The position numbers were made by a program, and so were the translations under genes. The notes beneath the pieces are model-generated. The model worked only from the letters and a program-made list of their open reading frames with translations. It was not told the origin of the DNA and made no database searches. Of a stretch of 64,000 bases of DNA, positions 37,868 through 45,696 are shown one piece after another. The stretch comes from Desulfovibrio sp. Fe33 (GTDB lineage: Bacteria; Desulfobacterota; Desulfovibrionia; Desulfovibrionales; Desulfovibrionaceae), in NCBI RefSeq assembly GCF_028532725.1, contig NZ_JAQKGU010000013.1:46176-110175 (forward strand), given 5' to 3'. The number at the start of each line of letters is the position of its first letter. Within the stretch, counting starts at the first letter, position 1.

Positions 37868-37984
37868 AAAACGTTTTCGCCGAAGGCGCATGAGGTTTCC
37901 AAAGGGGGCTTGCCCCTTTGGCCGCCGGAGGCGAAGTCACCCGTCATCCCCGCCGAAGGCGGTTCCATCCCTGCCTTCAATCTT
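37868..37984 (-). repeat. Modular intergenic hairpin repeat, copy C
   Basis: Read on the minus strand: GCCTTCGGCGGGG, CTTCGCCTCCGGCGGCC, CCAAAGGGG..CCCCTTTGG and GCGCCTTCGGCG, in the same order as copies A, B and E. It fills most of the gap between umuD and the cydAB terminator. Confidence 0.8.
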
Positions 37985-38045
37985 TGCCTTTGATCTCCAC
38001 CTTCAAAATGAATCGGTGCGCGGAAGATGTTCCCCGGCGAACATG

Positions 38046-38078
38046 AAAAAGCCCGGTCCGGCGGGTGCCGGACCGGGC
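38046..38078 (-). terminator. Terminator of cydAB
   Basis: GCCCGGTCCGGC-ACCC-GCCGGACCGGGC is a perfect 12-bp stem followed by TTTTT on the minus strand. Confidence 0.9.
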
Positions 38079-38106
38079 GGTCGTTCGGTCGGGGAAGGGG
38101 GGCTTC

Positions 38107-39156
38107 CTAGTAGTGCAGGTCGTCTTCGGTCATGGCCGTGGCGAAGTGCTTGTAGACCCAGAACTGGTAGCCGATGACCAGCGGGACGAAGACGACGGCC
38201 ACGCCGAGCATGATCTGCAACGTCAGGGGGCTCGACGCGGAGTTCATGATGGTCAGGCTGTGGGCCGGGTTGGGATTGGACGGGATGATGGCCGGGAAGA
38301 TGCCGATCACGCCGAACAGGGCCGTGCCGCCGATGTAGAGGCAACTGGAGGCCCAGGCCATCCAGTACCGGCCTGCGCCGAGGTAGGTGCGCATGAGCAC
38401 CAGTCCGGCCACGGGCAGCAGCAGGATGACGAAGAGGACCGGGTAGACCATGTAGTTGCTGAACAACTGCGTGGACACGGCGGTGTAGGCCAGGAACAGG
38501 ACCGTCAGGACCACCACGCCGGGCCACAGTTTGGTGGCCATGGACTCGGCGCGCTGCTTGAGCTCGCCGGTGGTGCGGATGCACAGCCACAGCGCGCCGT
38601 GCATCATGAACATGGTCACGAACAGGACGCCGCCCGCGATGCCGTAGGGGTTGAGCAGGCCGAACAGTCCGGCCTGGGAGAACCCGGTTTCGTCAAGCGG
38701 GATGCCCTGGAAGATGTTTCCGAAGGCCACGCCCAGCAGCAGGGCAGGCAGGAAGGAGCAAAGGGAGTGGGCGGTGTCCCAGATCTTTTTCCAGGCGGGG
38801 CTTTCCACCTTGGAGCGGAACTCGAAGGACACGCCGCGCACGATCAGGGTGAACAGGAGCAGCATCAGCGCCATGTACAGGCCGCTGAACATCTGCGCGT
38901 AGGCGTAGGGGAAGGCGGCGAAGGTCACGCCGCCGGCCGCGATGAGCCAGACCTCGTTGCCGTCCCAGAAGGGGCCGGTGGAGTTGAGGATGGCCCGTTT
39001 TTCGGTTTCGGTCCGGGCGAGGAAGGGCATGAGGGTGCCGACGCCCAGGTCGAAGCCGTCGAGGATGAAGTAGACGGCCCAGAGCACGCCCCAGAGGATG
39101 AACCAAATCATCGCCAGGTAGTAGTGCAGCGAACCGGTTTCCATCAAAGTTTCCAT
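38107..39156 (-). CDS. cydB: Cytochrome bd quinol oxidase subunit II
   Basis: The 349-residue membrane protein is the second subunit of the bd-type oxygen reductase. CydB hallmarks include WAVYFILDGFDLGVGTLMPFL and TGPFWDGNEVWLIAAGG (GPVWDGNEVWL-like). About eight helices follow. AGGAGA precedes the ATG. In anaerobic sulfate reducers bd oxidase removes traces of oxygen. The operon is cydA-cydB, 25 bp apart, ending in a strong terminator. Confidence 0.97.
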   Translation of the reverse strand: METLMETGSLHYYLAMIWFILWGVLWAVYFILDGFDLGVGTLMPFLARTETEKRAILNSTGPFWDGNEVWLIAAGGVTFAAFPYAYAQMFSGLYMALMLLLFTLIVRGVSFEFRSKVESPAWKKIWDTAHSLCSFLPALLLGVAFGNIFQGIPLDETGFSQAGLFGLLNPYGIAGGVLFVTMFMMHGALWLCIRTTGELKQRAESMATKLWPGVVVLTVLFLAYTAVSTQLFSNYMVYPVLFVILLLPVAGLVLMRTYLGAGRYWMAWASSCLYIGGTALFGVIGIFPAIIPSNPNPAHSLTIMNSASSPLTLQIMLGVAVVFVPLVIGYQFWVYKHFATAMTEDDLHY

Positions 39157-39181
39157 AGATTTTCTCCTTTATTCGCTGAAG

Positions 39182-40495
39182 TTAGACCTGGATGGGCGTG
39201 TGGTCCTCGGGACCCTTCTTGGCCAGCTTGACCATCAGCCAGATGCCGACCGCGCCAAGCAGGGCGTAGAGCAGGGTCATGAGCACGAGGGTGAACCCGA
39301 CCTCGGCGGCTCCCACCGGCGAGACCGCGTCCGAAGTGCGCATGAGCCCGTAGACGATCCACGGCTGCCGGCCCACCTCGGTGAGGGTCCAACCGGCCCA
39401 AATCGCGATGTAGGGCAGCGGGATGCAGAAGGGCAGGGCCTTGAGGAAGAGCGGGAACTTGTCCAGCCGGTTGCGCATCAGGAAGCCGAAGGCGGCCACC
39501 ATGATGAACAGGGTGCCCAGGCCGACCATCAGCCGGAAGGAGAGGAAGGTCAGGGCCACGGGGGGCCGGTCTTCCTTGGGAATGTCGTTCAGTCCCGTCA
39601 CTTCGGCGTTGAAGTCGTTGTAGGCCAGGAAACTCAGCACGCCGGGCAGGGGCAGGGCCTGGAGCACGTTGCCGTCCTCGCCCGGAATAATCAGGAGATA
39701 CATGGGAGCCTGCCGCTGGGTTTCCCAATGGGATTCCATGGCGGCCAGCTTGGCGGGCTGCGTGTCGGACAGGTTGTTGCCGTGGATGTGGCCTTCGGCC
39801 GCGGTGAACAGGCCGAATACCAGGGCCACGCTGATGCCCAGGTTGAAGGATTTCTGGAAGAAGTCGGTGTGGCTCTTGCGCAGCAGGTGCCATGCGGAGA
39901 TGCCGACGATGAAGAATCCGGCCAGGAGCAGGGAGGCCGGGATCACGTGGAAGAATTCGAGCCACGCGTACTTGTTGGTGATGACCGCGAAGAAGTCGGT
40001 CAGCTCGGCCCTGCCGTTGCGCAGGGTGTAGCCCACGGGATTCTGCATGAAGCCGTTGGCGATGAGAATCCAGATGGCCGAAAGGTTGGACGCGCCCGCC
40101 ACGAGCCAGGCGACGGTGGCGTGGGCCTTGGGCGAGAGCTTTTCCCAGCCGAAGTGCCAAACGCCGATAAAGGTGGACTCAAGGAAGAACGCGGCGGTGG
40201 CCTCGATGGCCAGCAGCGAGCCGAAGATGTCGCCCACGTAGGCGGAGTATCGGGACCAGTTGGTGCCGAACTGGAATTCCAGGGTGATGCCTGTGACCAC
40301 GCCCAATGCGAAGTTCACCAGGAAGAGTTTTCCCCAGAATTTGGCCATTTTCCTGTACGTCTCGTTGCCGGTGCGCACATAGGCCGTTTCCATGCACGCG
40401 ATGAGGACGGACAGTCCCAGCGTCAGCGGCACGAAAATGAAGTGAAACATGGTGGCTGCGGCAAATTGCAACCGTGAAAGCATCAGCACATCCAT
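39182..40495 (-). CDS. cydA: Cytochrome bd quinol oxidase subunit I
   Basis: The 437-residue heme-carrying subunit has the family N-terminus MLSRLQFAAATMFHFIFVP with the heme b595 histidine (FHFIF). The block GRQPWIVYGLMRTSDAVSP follows the Q-loop. The protein is about 80 residues shorter than E. coli CydA (522), so it belongs to the short Q-loop class common outside enteric bacteria. GGGGG precedes the ATG. The reaction is reduction of O2 to water with quinol. Upstream is an imperfect FNR-type palindrome. Confidence 0.97.
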   Translation of the reverse strand: MDVLMLSRLQFAAATMFHFIFVPLTLGLSVLIACMETAYVRTGNETYRKMAKFWGKLFLVNFALGVVTGITLEFQFGTNWSRYSAYVGDIFGSLLAIEATAAFFLESTFIGVWHFGWEKLSPKAHATVAWLVAGASNLSAIWILIANGFMQNPVGYTLRNGRAELTDFFAVITNKYAWLEFFHVIPASLLLAGFFIVGISAWHLLRKSHTDFFQKSFNLGISVALVFGLFTAAEGHIHGNNLSDTQPAKLAAMESHWETQRQAPMYLLIIPGEDGNVLQALPLPGVLSFLAYNDFNAEVTGLNDIPKEDRPPVALTFLSFRLMVGLGTLFIMVAAFGFLMRNRLDKFPLFLKALPFCIPLPYIAIWAGWTLTEVGRQPWIVYGLMRTSDAVSPVGAAEVGFTLVLMTLLYALLGAVGIWLMVKLAKKGPEDHTPIQV

Positions 40496-40534
40496 ACAAA
40501 CCCCCTTGTGGATATTGCCATTTCATACCTCGAA

Positions 40535-40548
40535 CCGATAATTATCAA
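40535..40548 (-). promoter_or_regulatory. FNR/CRP-type palindrome upstream of cydAB
   Basis: TTGATAATTATCGG matches 12 of the 14 positions of an FNR box (TTGAT-N4-ATCAA, with GG for AA at the end), 40-53 bp before the cydA ATG. A redox regulator is a reasonable expectation for bd oxidase, but the half-match could be chance in AT-rich DNA. Confidence 0.35.
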
Positions 40549-40605
40549 CTTTCAAAGATGCATACAACCGTCAAGCTTACAAATCAAGAATAATTATTGT
40601 TCACA

Positions 40606-41934
40606 TTAATCGTTCTTCATGGATACGGGCTGTCCCGTGGATTCGAGCACGGCGCGCCAGTAGTTCGAACAGGTGTTGATGCTCTTTTTCCCCTTGGTGA
40701 CCAGGCTCATGGGAATATGCACGTATCGTCCGTTCCAGCGGGAGATGACCAGGCCCGTGCGGCCGGACATGCCCGCATGGACGGCGTGGATGCCCAGGAA
40801 CGAGCAGTAGATGCGGTCGTTGGCGTTGGCCGGGACCGACCGGATGATGTAGCTCGGGTCGATGTACTTGAGCGTTGTCTCGATGCCCTGTTTCGCGAAA
40901 TGTTCGTGTATTTCCTTTTTGAGCAGCGAGGCGATGTCGCTCAACTGGACATTGCCCGAGGCGTCAGCCTTGCCGGTGTCTTCGAGCAGGTCCTGGCCCG
41001 CGCCCTCGGCCACCACGATGACCGCGTTGCCGCGCGATTTCATGCGTTCGTCCAGGGCGGCGAGAAAACCGTTTTCGCCGTGGATGTCGAAGGGGTCTTC
41101 GGGGATGAGGCAGAAGTTGACCTCCTGGCAGGACAGGGCGCTTTGGGCCGCGATGAATCCGGCGCTGCGGCCCATGACCTTGACCAGTCCGATGCCCCAC
41201 GGCGCGCCCGTGGCCTCCACGTGCGCCCCCTTTATGGCCATGGCGGCGGTTTCCACCGAGGTGTCGAAGCCGAAGGACGGCGAAACGTAGTTGATGTCGT
41301 TGTCGATGGTCTTCGGCAGGCCGACAACGGAGATGGACAGCCCGCGCTTCTCGATCTCGGCCACCACCTTGGAGGCCGCGCGCATGGTCCCGTCGCCGCC
41401 GACCATGAACAGGATGGAGACATTCATGCGCTCAAGCGCGTCAACGATGACCTCGGGGTCCTGGGGCCCGCGCGAAGAGCCCAGCACCGTGCCGCCGAAT
41501 TCGTGGATGCGCGAGACGAATTCAGGGGTCAGGTCGATGACGTCGTATCCCTGCTCGGGCACGAACCCGGCGAGGCCGTATTGGATGCCGAGCACGGACG
41601 GGACCTTGTATTCGTGGTGGGCGGCCATGACGATGGCCCGGATGACGTCGTTCAGGCCGGGGCACAACCCGCCGCAGGTGACGACCGCGCATTTGGTCTT
41701 GCTGGGGTCGTAGTATATCTTGTCCCTGGGACCGGCGGGCTCGAAATAGATGTGCTCGGGCTTTTTGCGGCTTTTGGGGGACCCCTCCACGGTCCGGCGG
41801 GTGATGTTCACCAGCACGGCGTTGTCCTCGTCGACGAAGCGGCCAAATTTGATCGGGTTGGCTATCTTGGCGACGCCGACGGTGGAAATTTCAGTGGTTT
41901 TGGGCGTGCCGCCCTCGGATTTACATGCTTTCAT
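40606..41934 (-). CDS. pfkA: 6-phosphofructokinase, ATP/PPi-type (group II/III-like)
   Basis: The 442-residue enzyme phosphorylates fructose 6-phosphate. The start at MKACKSEGG (41934) follows a GAGG-containing leader; an ATG 11 codons upstream is possible. Substrate and phosphoryl motifs are GGLCPGLNDVIR, GSSRGPQDP, VGGDGTMRAASKV and LPKTIDNDI. GGDGT is typical of ATP-dependent PFKs, and PKTIDND of PPi-dependent ones. This combination is also found in trypanosome ATP-PFKs, so ATP is likely. A 70-residue N-terminal extension precedes the catalytic core. Monocistronic. Confidence 0.88.
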   Translation of the reverse strand: MKACKSEGGTPKTTEISTVGVAKIANPIKFGRFVDEDNAVLVNITRRTVEGSPKSRKKPEHIYFEPAGPRDKIYYDPSKTKCAVVTCGGLCPGLNDVIRAIVMAAHHEYKVPSVLGIQYGLAGFVPEQGYDVIDLTPEFVSRIHEFGGTVLGSSRGPQDPEVIVDALERMNVSILFMVGGDGTMRAASKVVAEIEKRGLSISVVGLPKTIDNDINYVSPSFGFDTSVETAAMAIKGAHVEATGAPWGIGLVKVMGRSAGFIAAQSALSCQEVNFCLIPEDPFDIHGENGFLAALDERMKSRGNAVIVVAEGAGQDLLEDTGKADASGNVQLSDIASLLKKEIHEHFAKQGIETTLKYIDPSYIIRSVPANANDRIYCSFLGIHAVHAGMSGRTGLVISRWNGRYVHIPMSLVTKGKKSINTCSNYWRAVLESTGQPVSMKND

Positions 41935-42086
41935 GGAATCGACCTCGCGGATTCTTCTGTGGGCCATTGCCCTATCGTAGTATAACGATTTTTTCGGGTG
42001 GGCAAACTGTATCTGCGTTTTTTCTCAGTACCATAACAATAAACCAACCCATGGGCGACCCTGTTCGCGCGAGGATGTGCAAGGGC

Positions 42087-42114
42087 TTGACCTTTGTATC
42101 CGAATTCCTATCTA
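42087..42114 (+). promoter_or_regulatory. Candidate promoter of htpX-degP
   Basis: TTGACC, a 16-bp spacer and TATCTA lie 44-71 bp upstream of htpX. The start CTTGACC and CCTATCTAT also loosely resemble a heat-shock sigma-32 promoter, which would suit the operon. Confidence 0.4.
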
Positions 42115-42157
42115 TTGATCTTCGCAACCATGATCTATGCCGGAGGATTGAATCATT

Positions 42158-43003
42158 ATGACCAGCCAGATAAAAACCCTGCTGCTTTTGAGCCTGCTGA
42201 CCGGCCTGCTGATGGCCCTGGGAGGGGCTATGGGCGGCCGTGCGGGCCTGTTCCTGGCGTTCGGCTTCGCCATGCTCATGAACGTGGGAAGCTATTGGTA
42301 TTCTGACAAGATCGTCCTGCGCATGTACAAGGCGCAGCCCCTGTCGCCCGGCGACGCCCCGCACATCCACCGGGTTGTTGAGGAAATGGCCCGGGCGGCG
42401 GGCATTCCCAAACCCCGCATAGTGCTCGTCCCCCAGGATGCGCCCAACGCCTTCGCCACGGGCCGCAACCCGCAGAACGCCGTGGTCGCCGTGACCCGGG
42501 GCATCGTCAATATTCTCGATCCCGACGAACTCAAGGGCGTGCTGGCCCACGAACTCGGCCACATCGTCAACCGCGACATCCTCATTCAGACCATAGCCGC
42601 CGTCCTGGCCGGGGCCATCGTGTTCATCGCCAACATCCTTCAGTGGACGGCCATTTTCGGCGGCGGTTCCCGCGACGAGGAGGGGAGCAATCCGCTGGCC
42701 GCCCTGGTCATGGCTTTCCTCGCGCCCATCGCGGCCACCCTGATCCAGATGGCCATTTCCCGGTCCCGCGAATACCTGGCGGACTCCACGGGCGCTAAGC
42801 TCTCCAACCCGAACGATCTGGCCGACGCGCTGGCCAAGCTCGACGCTGCTTCCAGGCAGGTGCCGCTCCAGGGCAATCCCGTCACGGAGAACCTGTTCAT
42901 CGTCAACCCGTTCAGCGGCCGCAGGGCGGCGTCCCTGTTCGCCACTCATCCTCCCATCGAGGACCGCATCGCGCGTCTCCGGGCCATGTCCCAGGGCAGG
43001 TAG
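42158..43003 (+). CDS. htpX: HtpX membrane metalloprotease
   Basis: The 281-residue M48 protease has the zinc motif VLAHELGHIVNRD and two N-terminal helices (LLLLSLLTGLLMALGG, AGLFLAFGFAMLMNVG), plus two hydrophobic segments after the active site (AAVLAGAIVFIANIL, ALVMAFLAPIAATLIQM). The third zinc ligand is the Glu of SREYLAD. It degrades misfolded membrane proteins in the cytoplasmic membrane. The degP start follows 1 bp after its stop, forming an envelope-stress operon. Confidence 0.96.
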   Translation: MTSQIKTLLLLSLLTGLLMALGGAMGGRAGLFLAFGFAMLMNVGSYWYSDKIVLRMYKAQPLSPGDAPHIHRVVEEMARAAGIPKPRIVLVPQDAPNAFATGRNPQNAVVAVTRGIVNILDPDELKGVLAHELGHIVNRDILIQTIAAVLAGAIVFIANILQWTAIFGGGSRDEEGSNPLAALVMAFLAPIAATLIQMAISRSREYLADSTGAKLSNPNDLADALAKLDAASRQVPLQGNPVTENLFIVNPFSGRRAASLFATHPPIEDRIARLRAMSQGR

Positions 43004-43004
43004 C

Positions 43005-44327
43005 ATGAAACGCGCTGTCTTCCTCCTTTCCCTGCTTCTGCTCGTTTTCGCGTCCACTCCGGCCCTTTCCGCAGACCGCCGGACTCCGGTGGTCCGCGCG
43101 GTTCAGGCCGTCAGTCCCTCGGTGGTCAACATCACCGTCACCTCGGTCGCGCGGGGCGGAGGCGGCTCGCCCTTCGGCGATCCCTTTTTCGACCAATTTT
43201 TCAACGAGTACTACGGTCGGCAGCCGCGCCAGTCCAGGAGCCTCGGCTCGGGCGTCATCATCGACGGCGAAAAAGGACTGGTCCTGACCAACGCGCACGT
43301 CGTGGCCTCGGGCGGCGAGATTGCCGTTCGTCTCATGGACGGCCGCGAATTCAAGGCCGATCTGGTCGGTTCGGATTCCGACTTCGATCTGGCCGTGCTC
43401 AAGCTCGAAGACGGCGGAGGGCTTCCCCAGGTCTCCATGGGGGATTCGGACGGCATTTTCATCGGCGAGACCGTTATCGCCATCGGCAACCCGTTCGGCT
43501 ATTCCAACACCGTGACCACGGGCGTTGTCTCGGCCCTGAACCGGCCCATGAAGACCAACAGCGGAGCCTTCGGCAGCTTTATCCAGACAGACGCCGCCAT
43601 CAACCCCGGCAACTCCGGCGGGCCGCTCCTGAACATCAACGGCGAGCTCATCGGCATCAACACGGCCATCCAGGCCCGGGCCGAGGGCATCGGCTTCGCC
43701 ATTCCCATCAACAAGGCCAAGCACGTCATAGCCGAACTGCTCGACTCCGGCCACGTGTCGCCCATCTGGCTCGGCCTGTTCGGCCAGGACGTCGACCAGG
43801 CTGTCGCCCGGTATTTCGACCTCGAAAATCTCAACGGGATGCTCGTCACCGAGGTGCATCCCGGCACTCCGGCGGCGGGCGCGTCCATAAAGCCCGGCGA
43901 TGTGGTTCTCGGCTTCAACGGCCGGACCGTCGCCAACAAGAGCGACTACCTGAACCGGCTGGCCAACGTTACCAAATCCGAATCCGTTGCCCTGGATGTC
44001 CTGCGCGACGGAAAGCGGAGCCGCCTGAATCTCAGGCCTCAGGTTCTGGACAAGACAATGGCATTGGATCTCGTGCGCAACCGTTGGGGCTTCGGCCTGG
44101 TCGACAGGTCCAAAAGTCCGGGCGCGGAAGTGACCGGCGTGGTTCCCGGTTCCGCCGCCGCCAGGCTCGGTCTCAAGCAGGGCGACATCATCCATCAGAT
44201 CGGCAATCGCAGCCTGGCCACGGGCGTTGACCTGCTCAACGCCTTCCTGCGGAATCGAATGCAGAAGACGGTCCTGATGCGCGTCCAGCGCGGACGCAAT
44301 CTCTACACCGTTCGCATGACTCTTTAG
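43005..44327 (+). CDS. degP: DegP/HtrA-type periplasmic serine protease (Do)
   Basis: The 440-residue protein has a signal peptide (residues 1-22, cleavage after ALSA). The catalytic triad is H98 (TNAHVV), D128 (FDLAVL) and S204 (GNSGGP). Two PDZ domains follow (about 235-330 and 345-440). The Gly-rich LA loop contains FFDQFFNEYYG. It acts as protease and chaperone for misfolded periplasmic proteins. The 1-bp gap to htpX shows coupling. The methyltransferase that follows starts within 15 bp of the stop. Confidence 0.95.
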   Translation: MKRAVFLLSLLLLVFASTPALSADRRTPVVRAVQAVSPSVVNITVTSVARGGGGSPFGDPFFDQFFNEYYGRQPRQSRSLGSGVIIDGEKGLVLTNAHVVASGGEIAVRLMDGREFKADLVGSDSDFDLAVLKLEDGGGLPQVSMGDSDGIFIGETVIAIGNPFGYSNTVTTGVVSALNRPMKTNSGAFGSFIQTDAAINPGNSGGPLLNINGELIGINTAIQARAEGIGFAIPINKAKHVIAELLDSGHVSPIWLGLFGQDVDQAVARYFDLENLNGMLVTEVHPGTPAAGASIKPGDVVLGFNGRTVANKSDYLNRLANVTKSESVALDVLRDGKRSRLNLRPQVLDKTMALDLVRNRWGFGLVDRSKSPGAEVTGVVPGSAAARLGLKQGDIIHQIGNRSLATGVDLLNAFLRNRMQKTVLMRVQRGRNLYTVRMTL

Positions 44328-44341
44328 CAAGGAGCTTTCCC

Positions 44342-44983
44342 ATCCCGGACCCTAGACGCTATTGGACCGACAAATGCTCGGCCAAGAACTTCACCACTCC
44401 GTTTCAATTCGACGTGTTTGCCGAGCATGTTCCCGACAGGAACGCGCGCATTCTGGATTTCGGCTGCGGTTACGGCCGGATCATGGCCGAGCTGGCCACC
44501 GCAGGTTACGCGGACCTCGCCGGGATCGATTTTTCCGAGCCCCTTGTCCGACGCGGCCTGGAGGAACATCCGGAGCTTGATCTTACCGCCTATCCCGGCG
44601 GCCCTCTGCCCTACGGGGACGACAGCTTCGACGCCGCCGTCATGCTCGCGGTCTTCACCTGTATGCCGGACACCGGCGTCCAGGCCAGGGCCCTTCTCGA
44701 GCTGAAGCGGGTGCTCAAACCCGGAGGCGTGCTGTACGTCAACGATTTCCTGCTCAACCGTGACCGCCGCAACCTCGACCGCTATCAGATCGGCCAGGAA
44801 AAATACGGCATCTACGGCATCTTCGACGTGGAAGACGGCGGCACCCTCCGACATCACGACCGGGACCACATGGAAGCGCTCTTCTCGGGATTCCGGACTC
44901 TGGTTTTCGAAGAGGTCGTATACGAGACCATGCACGGGCACCAATCCAACGGCTTCTATGCCGTGCTGAAAATGCCGGACTAG
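44342..44983 (+). CDS. SAM-dependent methyltransferase, class I, with probable ATC start
   Basis: The best-supported start is ATC at 44342, placed 8 bp after AAGGAG. The reading frame from there gives 213 residues. The first 24 (IPDPRRYWTDKCSAKNFTTP then FQFDVF) are plausible protein, and motif I RILDFGCGYGR follows at the usual distance. The nearest standard start, GTG at 44414, would delete those residues and lacks a Shine-Dalgarno sequence. Motif II is LAGIDFSEPL, and the UbiE/COQ5-like segment LELKRVLKPGGVLYVNDF follows. The methyl acceptor is unknown. It follows degP by 14 bp. Confidence 0.6.
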   Translation: MPDPRRYWTDKCSAKNFTTPFQFDVFAEHVPDRNARILDFGCGYGRIMAELATAGYADLAGIDFSEPLVRRGLEEHPELDLTAYPGGPLPYGDDSFDAAVMLAVFTCMPDTGVQARALLELKRVLKPGGVLYVNDFLLNRDRRNLDRYQIGQEKYGIYGIFDVEDGGTLRHHDRDHMEALFSGFRTLVFEEVVYETMHGHQSNGFYAVLKMPD

Positions 44984-45163
44984 GCTGTGGTGACTGCGAA
45001 GGCGGCGGCGGATGGAATGCCTCCGGCGGGCCTACCGGCGGTCTCCTTCGGAGAGACTAGGGCGCTGCCCTAGACCCGGCAGGGAGCAAAGCCCCCTGCA
45101 CCCCCATCGCCCTCGCTGCGCTCGGGGGGCGGCGGCGGAATGCTTCCGGCCATGCCATGGTGC

Positions 45164-45238
45164 GAATCGGGCGGGGAAAACGGACCGGATAATGCGTCTC
45201 TTCGCGCACTGTTTTCCGCCGTTTTCCCCGCCCGATTC
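45164..45238. repeat. 20-bp perfect inverted repeat with 35-bp spacer
   Basis: GAATCGGGCGGGGAAAACGG (45164-45183) is repeated as its exact complement CCGTTTTCCCCGCCCGATTC (45219-45238). An inner, partial copy (GTTTTCCGCC) precedes the right arm. The 75-nt RNA would be a long hairpin in either direction. No T tract follows, so it is not a simple terminator. Confidence 0.8.
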
Positions 45239-45390
45239 ACAGGGGATATTTTGAAGAGGGAAATCCACGCGGAATTGTGTGGGGTATCGTTTTACCTACA
45301 CCGGAGTAGCAATCCCATTTAACCAAATTCAGGCAAAATCTTCGCGGTCGTCCGCCCCCCGCGAAGCGGCGCCAAAAAGTTTGGGAGAGT

Positions 45391-45441
45391 CCAGAGAACC
45401 CTTTTCAAAGGGTTCTCTGGCGGGGTCCGGGGCAGCGCCCC
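45391..45441. repeat. Paired hairpins CCAGAGAACCC and GGGGCAGCGCCCC
   Basis: CCAGAGAACCCTTT-TC-AAAGGGTTCTCTGG is a perfect 14-bp stem, followed 9 bp later by GGGGC-AGC-GCCCC. Together they look like another dispersed repeat type of this genome, ahead of copy D. Confidence 0.6.
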
Positions 45442-45501
45442 GGCGGGTTGCAGGGCGGGCCCTGCCTTCTTCAGTCCCGAACAATCGTCCATGCGGGAAA
45501 A

Positions 45502-45605
45502 AAGCCCGCGCCGAAGGCGCATACATGGGATGCAAGGGTGCGAGCCCTTGCCCGCCGGAGGCGAAATCATCTGATTATTGCCGCGAAGCGGCTTTCAACA
45601 CCTGA
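45502..45605 (-). repeat. Modular intergenic hairpin repeat, copy D
   Basis: On the minus strand: GCCGCTTCGCGGC, GATTTCGCCTCCGGCGGG, GCAAGGGC..CCCTTGC (then ATCCCATGTATG), and GCGCCTTCGGCGC. Close to copy E at 63510 along its whole length. Confidence 0.85.
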
Positions 45606-45637
45606 TTTTTCTCTTCAAAGAACTAAGGGATAGTTCG

Positions 45638-45672
45638 AAAAAAAGGGCTGCTCAATGCGAGCAGCCCTTTTT
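45638..45672 (-). terminator. Terminator of the ppiD operon
   Basis: AAAAAGGGCTGCTC ... GAGCAGCCCTTTTT forms a 9-bp GC stem flanked by A and T runs on both sides, active for leftward transcription after ppiD. Confidence 0.85.
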
Positions 45673-45696
45673 CGGGTCGGTAATCGTGACGCCTTG

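Larger units (their letters stand above)
44984..45696. other. Repeat-rich intergenic region
   Basis: About 713 bp without a convincing gene. It holds several short hairpins (CTCCTTCGGAGAG near 45044; CTAGGGCGCTGCCCTAG near 45058), a 20-bp perfect inverted repeat at 45164-45238, the CCAGAGAACCC hairpin at 45391-45420 and modular repeat copy D. Small ORFs here (for example 45140-45322) read through the palindrome and are not believed. Confidence 0.6.

Noticed and set aside
45140..45322. Small ORFs (about 60-80 codons) within the palindrome region
   Set aside because: They read through the inverted repeat on both strands with near-identical peptides, which shows that the palindrome and not coding constraint creates them.
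44984..45620. CRISPR array in the repeat-rich gap
   Set aside because: The repeats differ in sequence and spacing and are palindromic modules; there is no regular repeat-spacer pattern and no cas gene.
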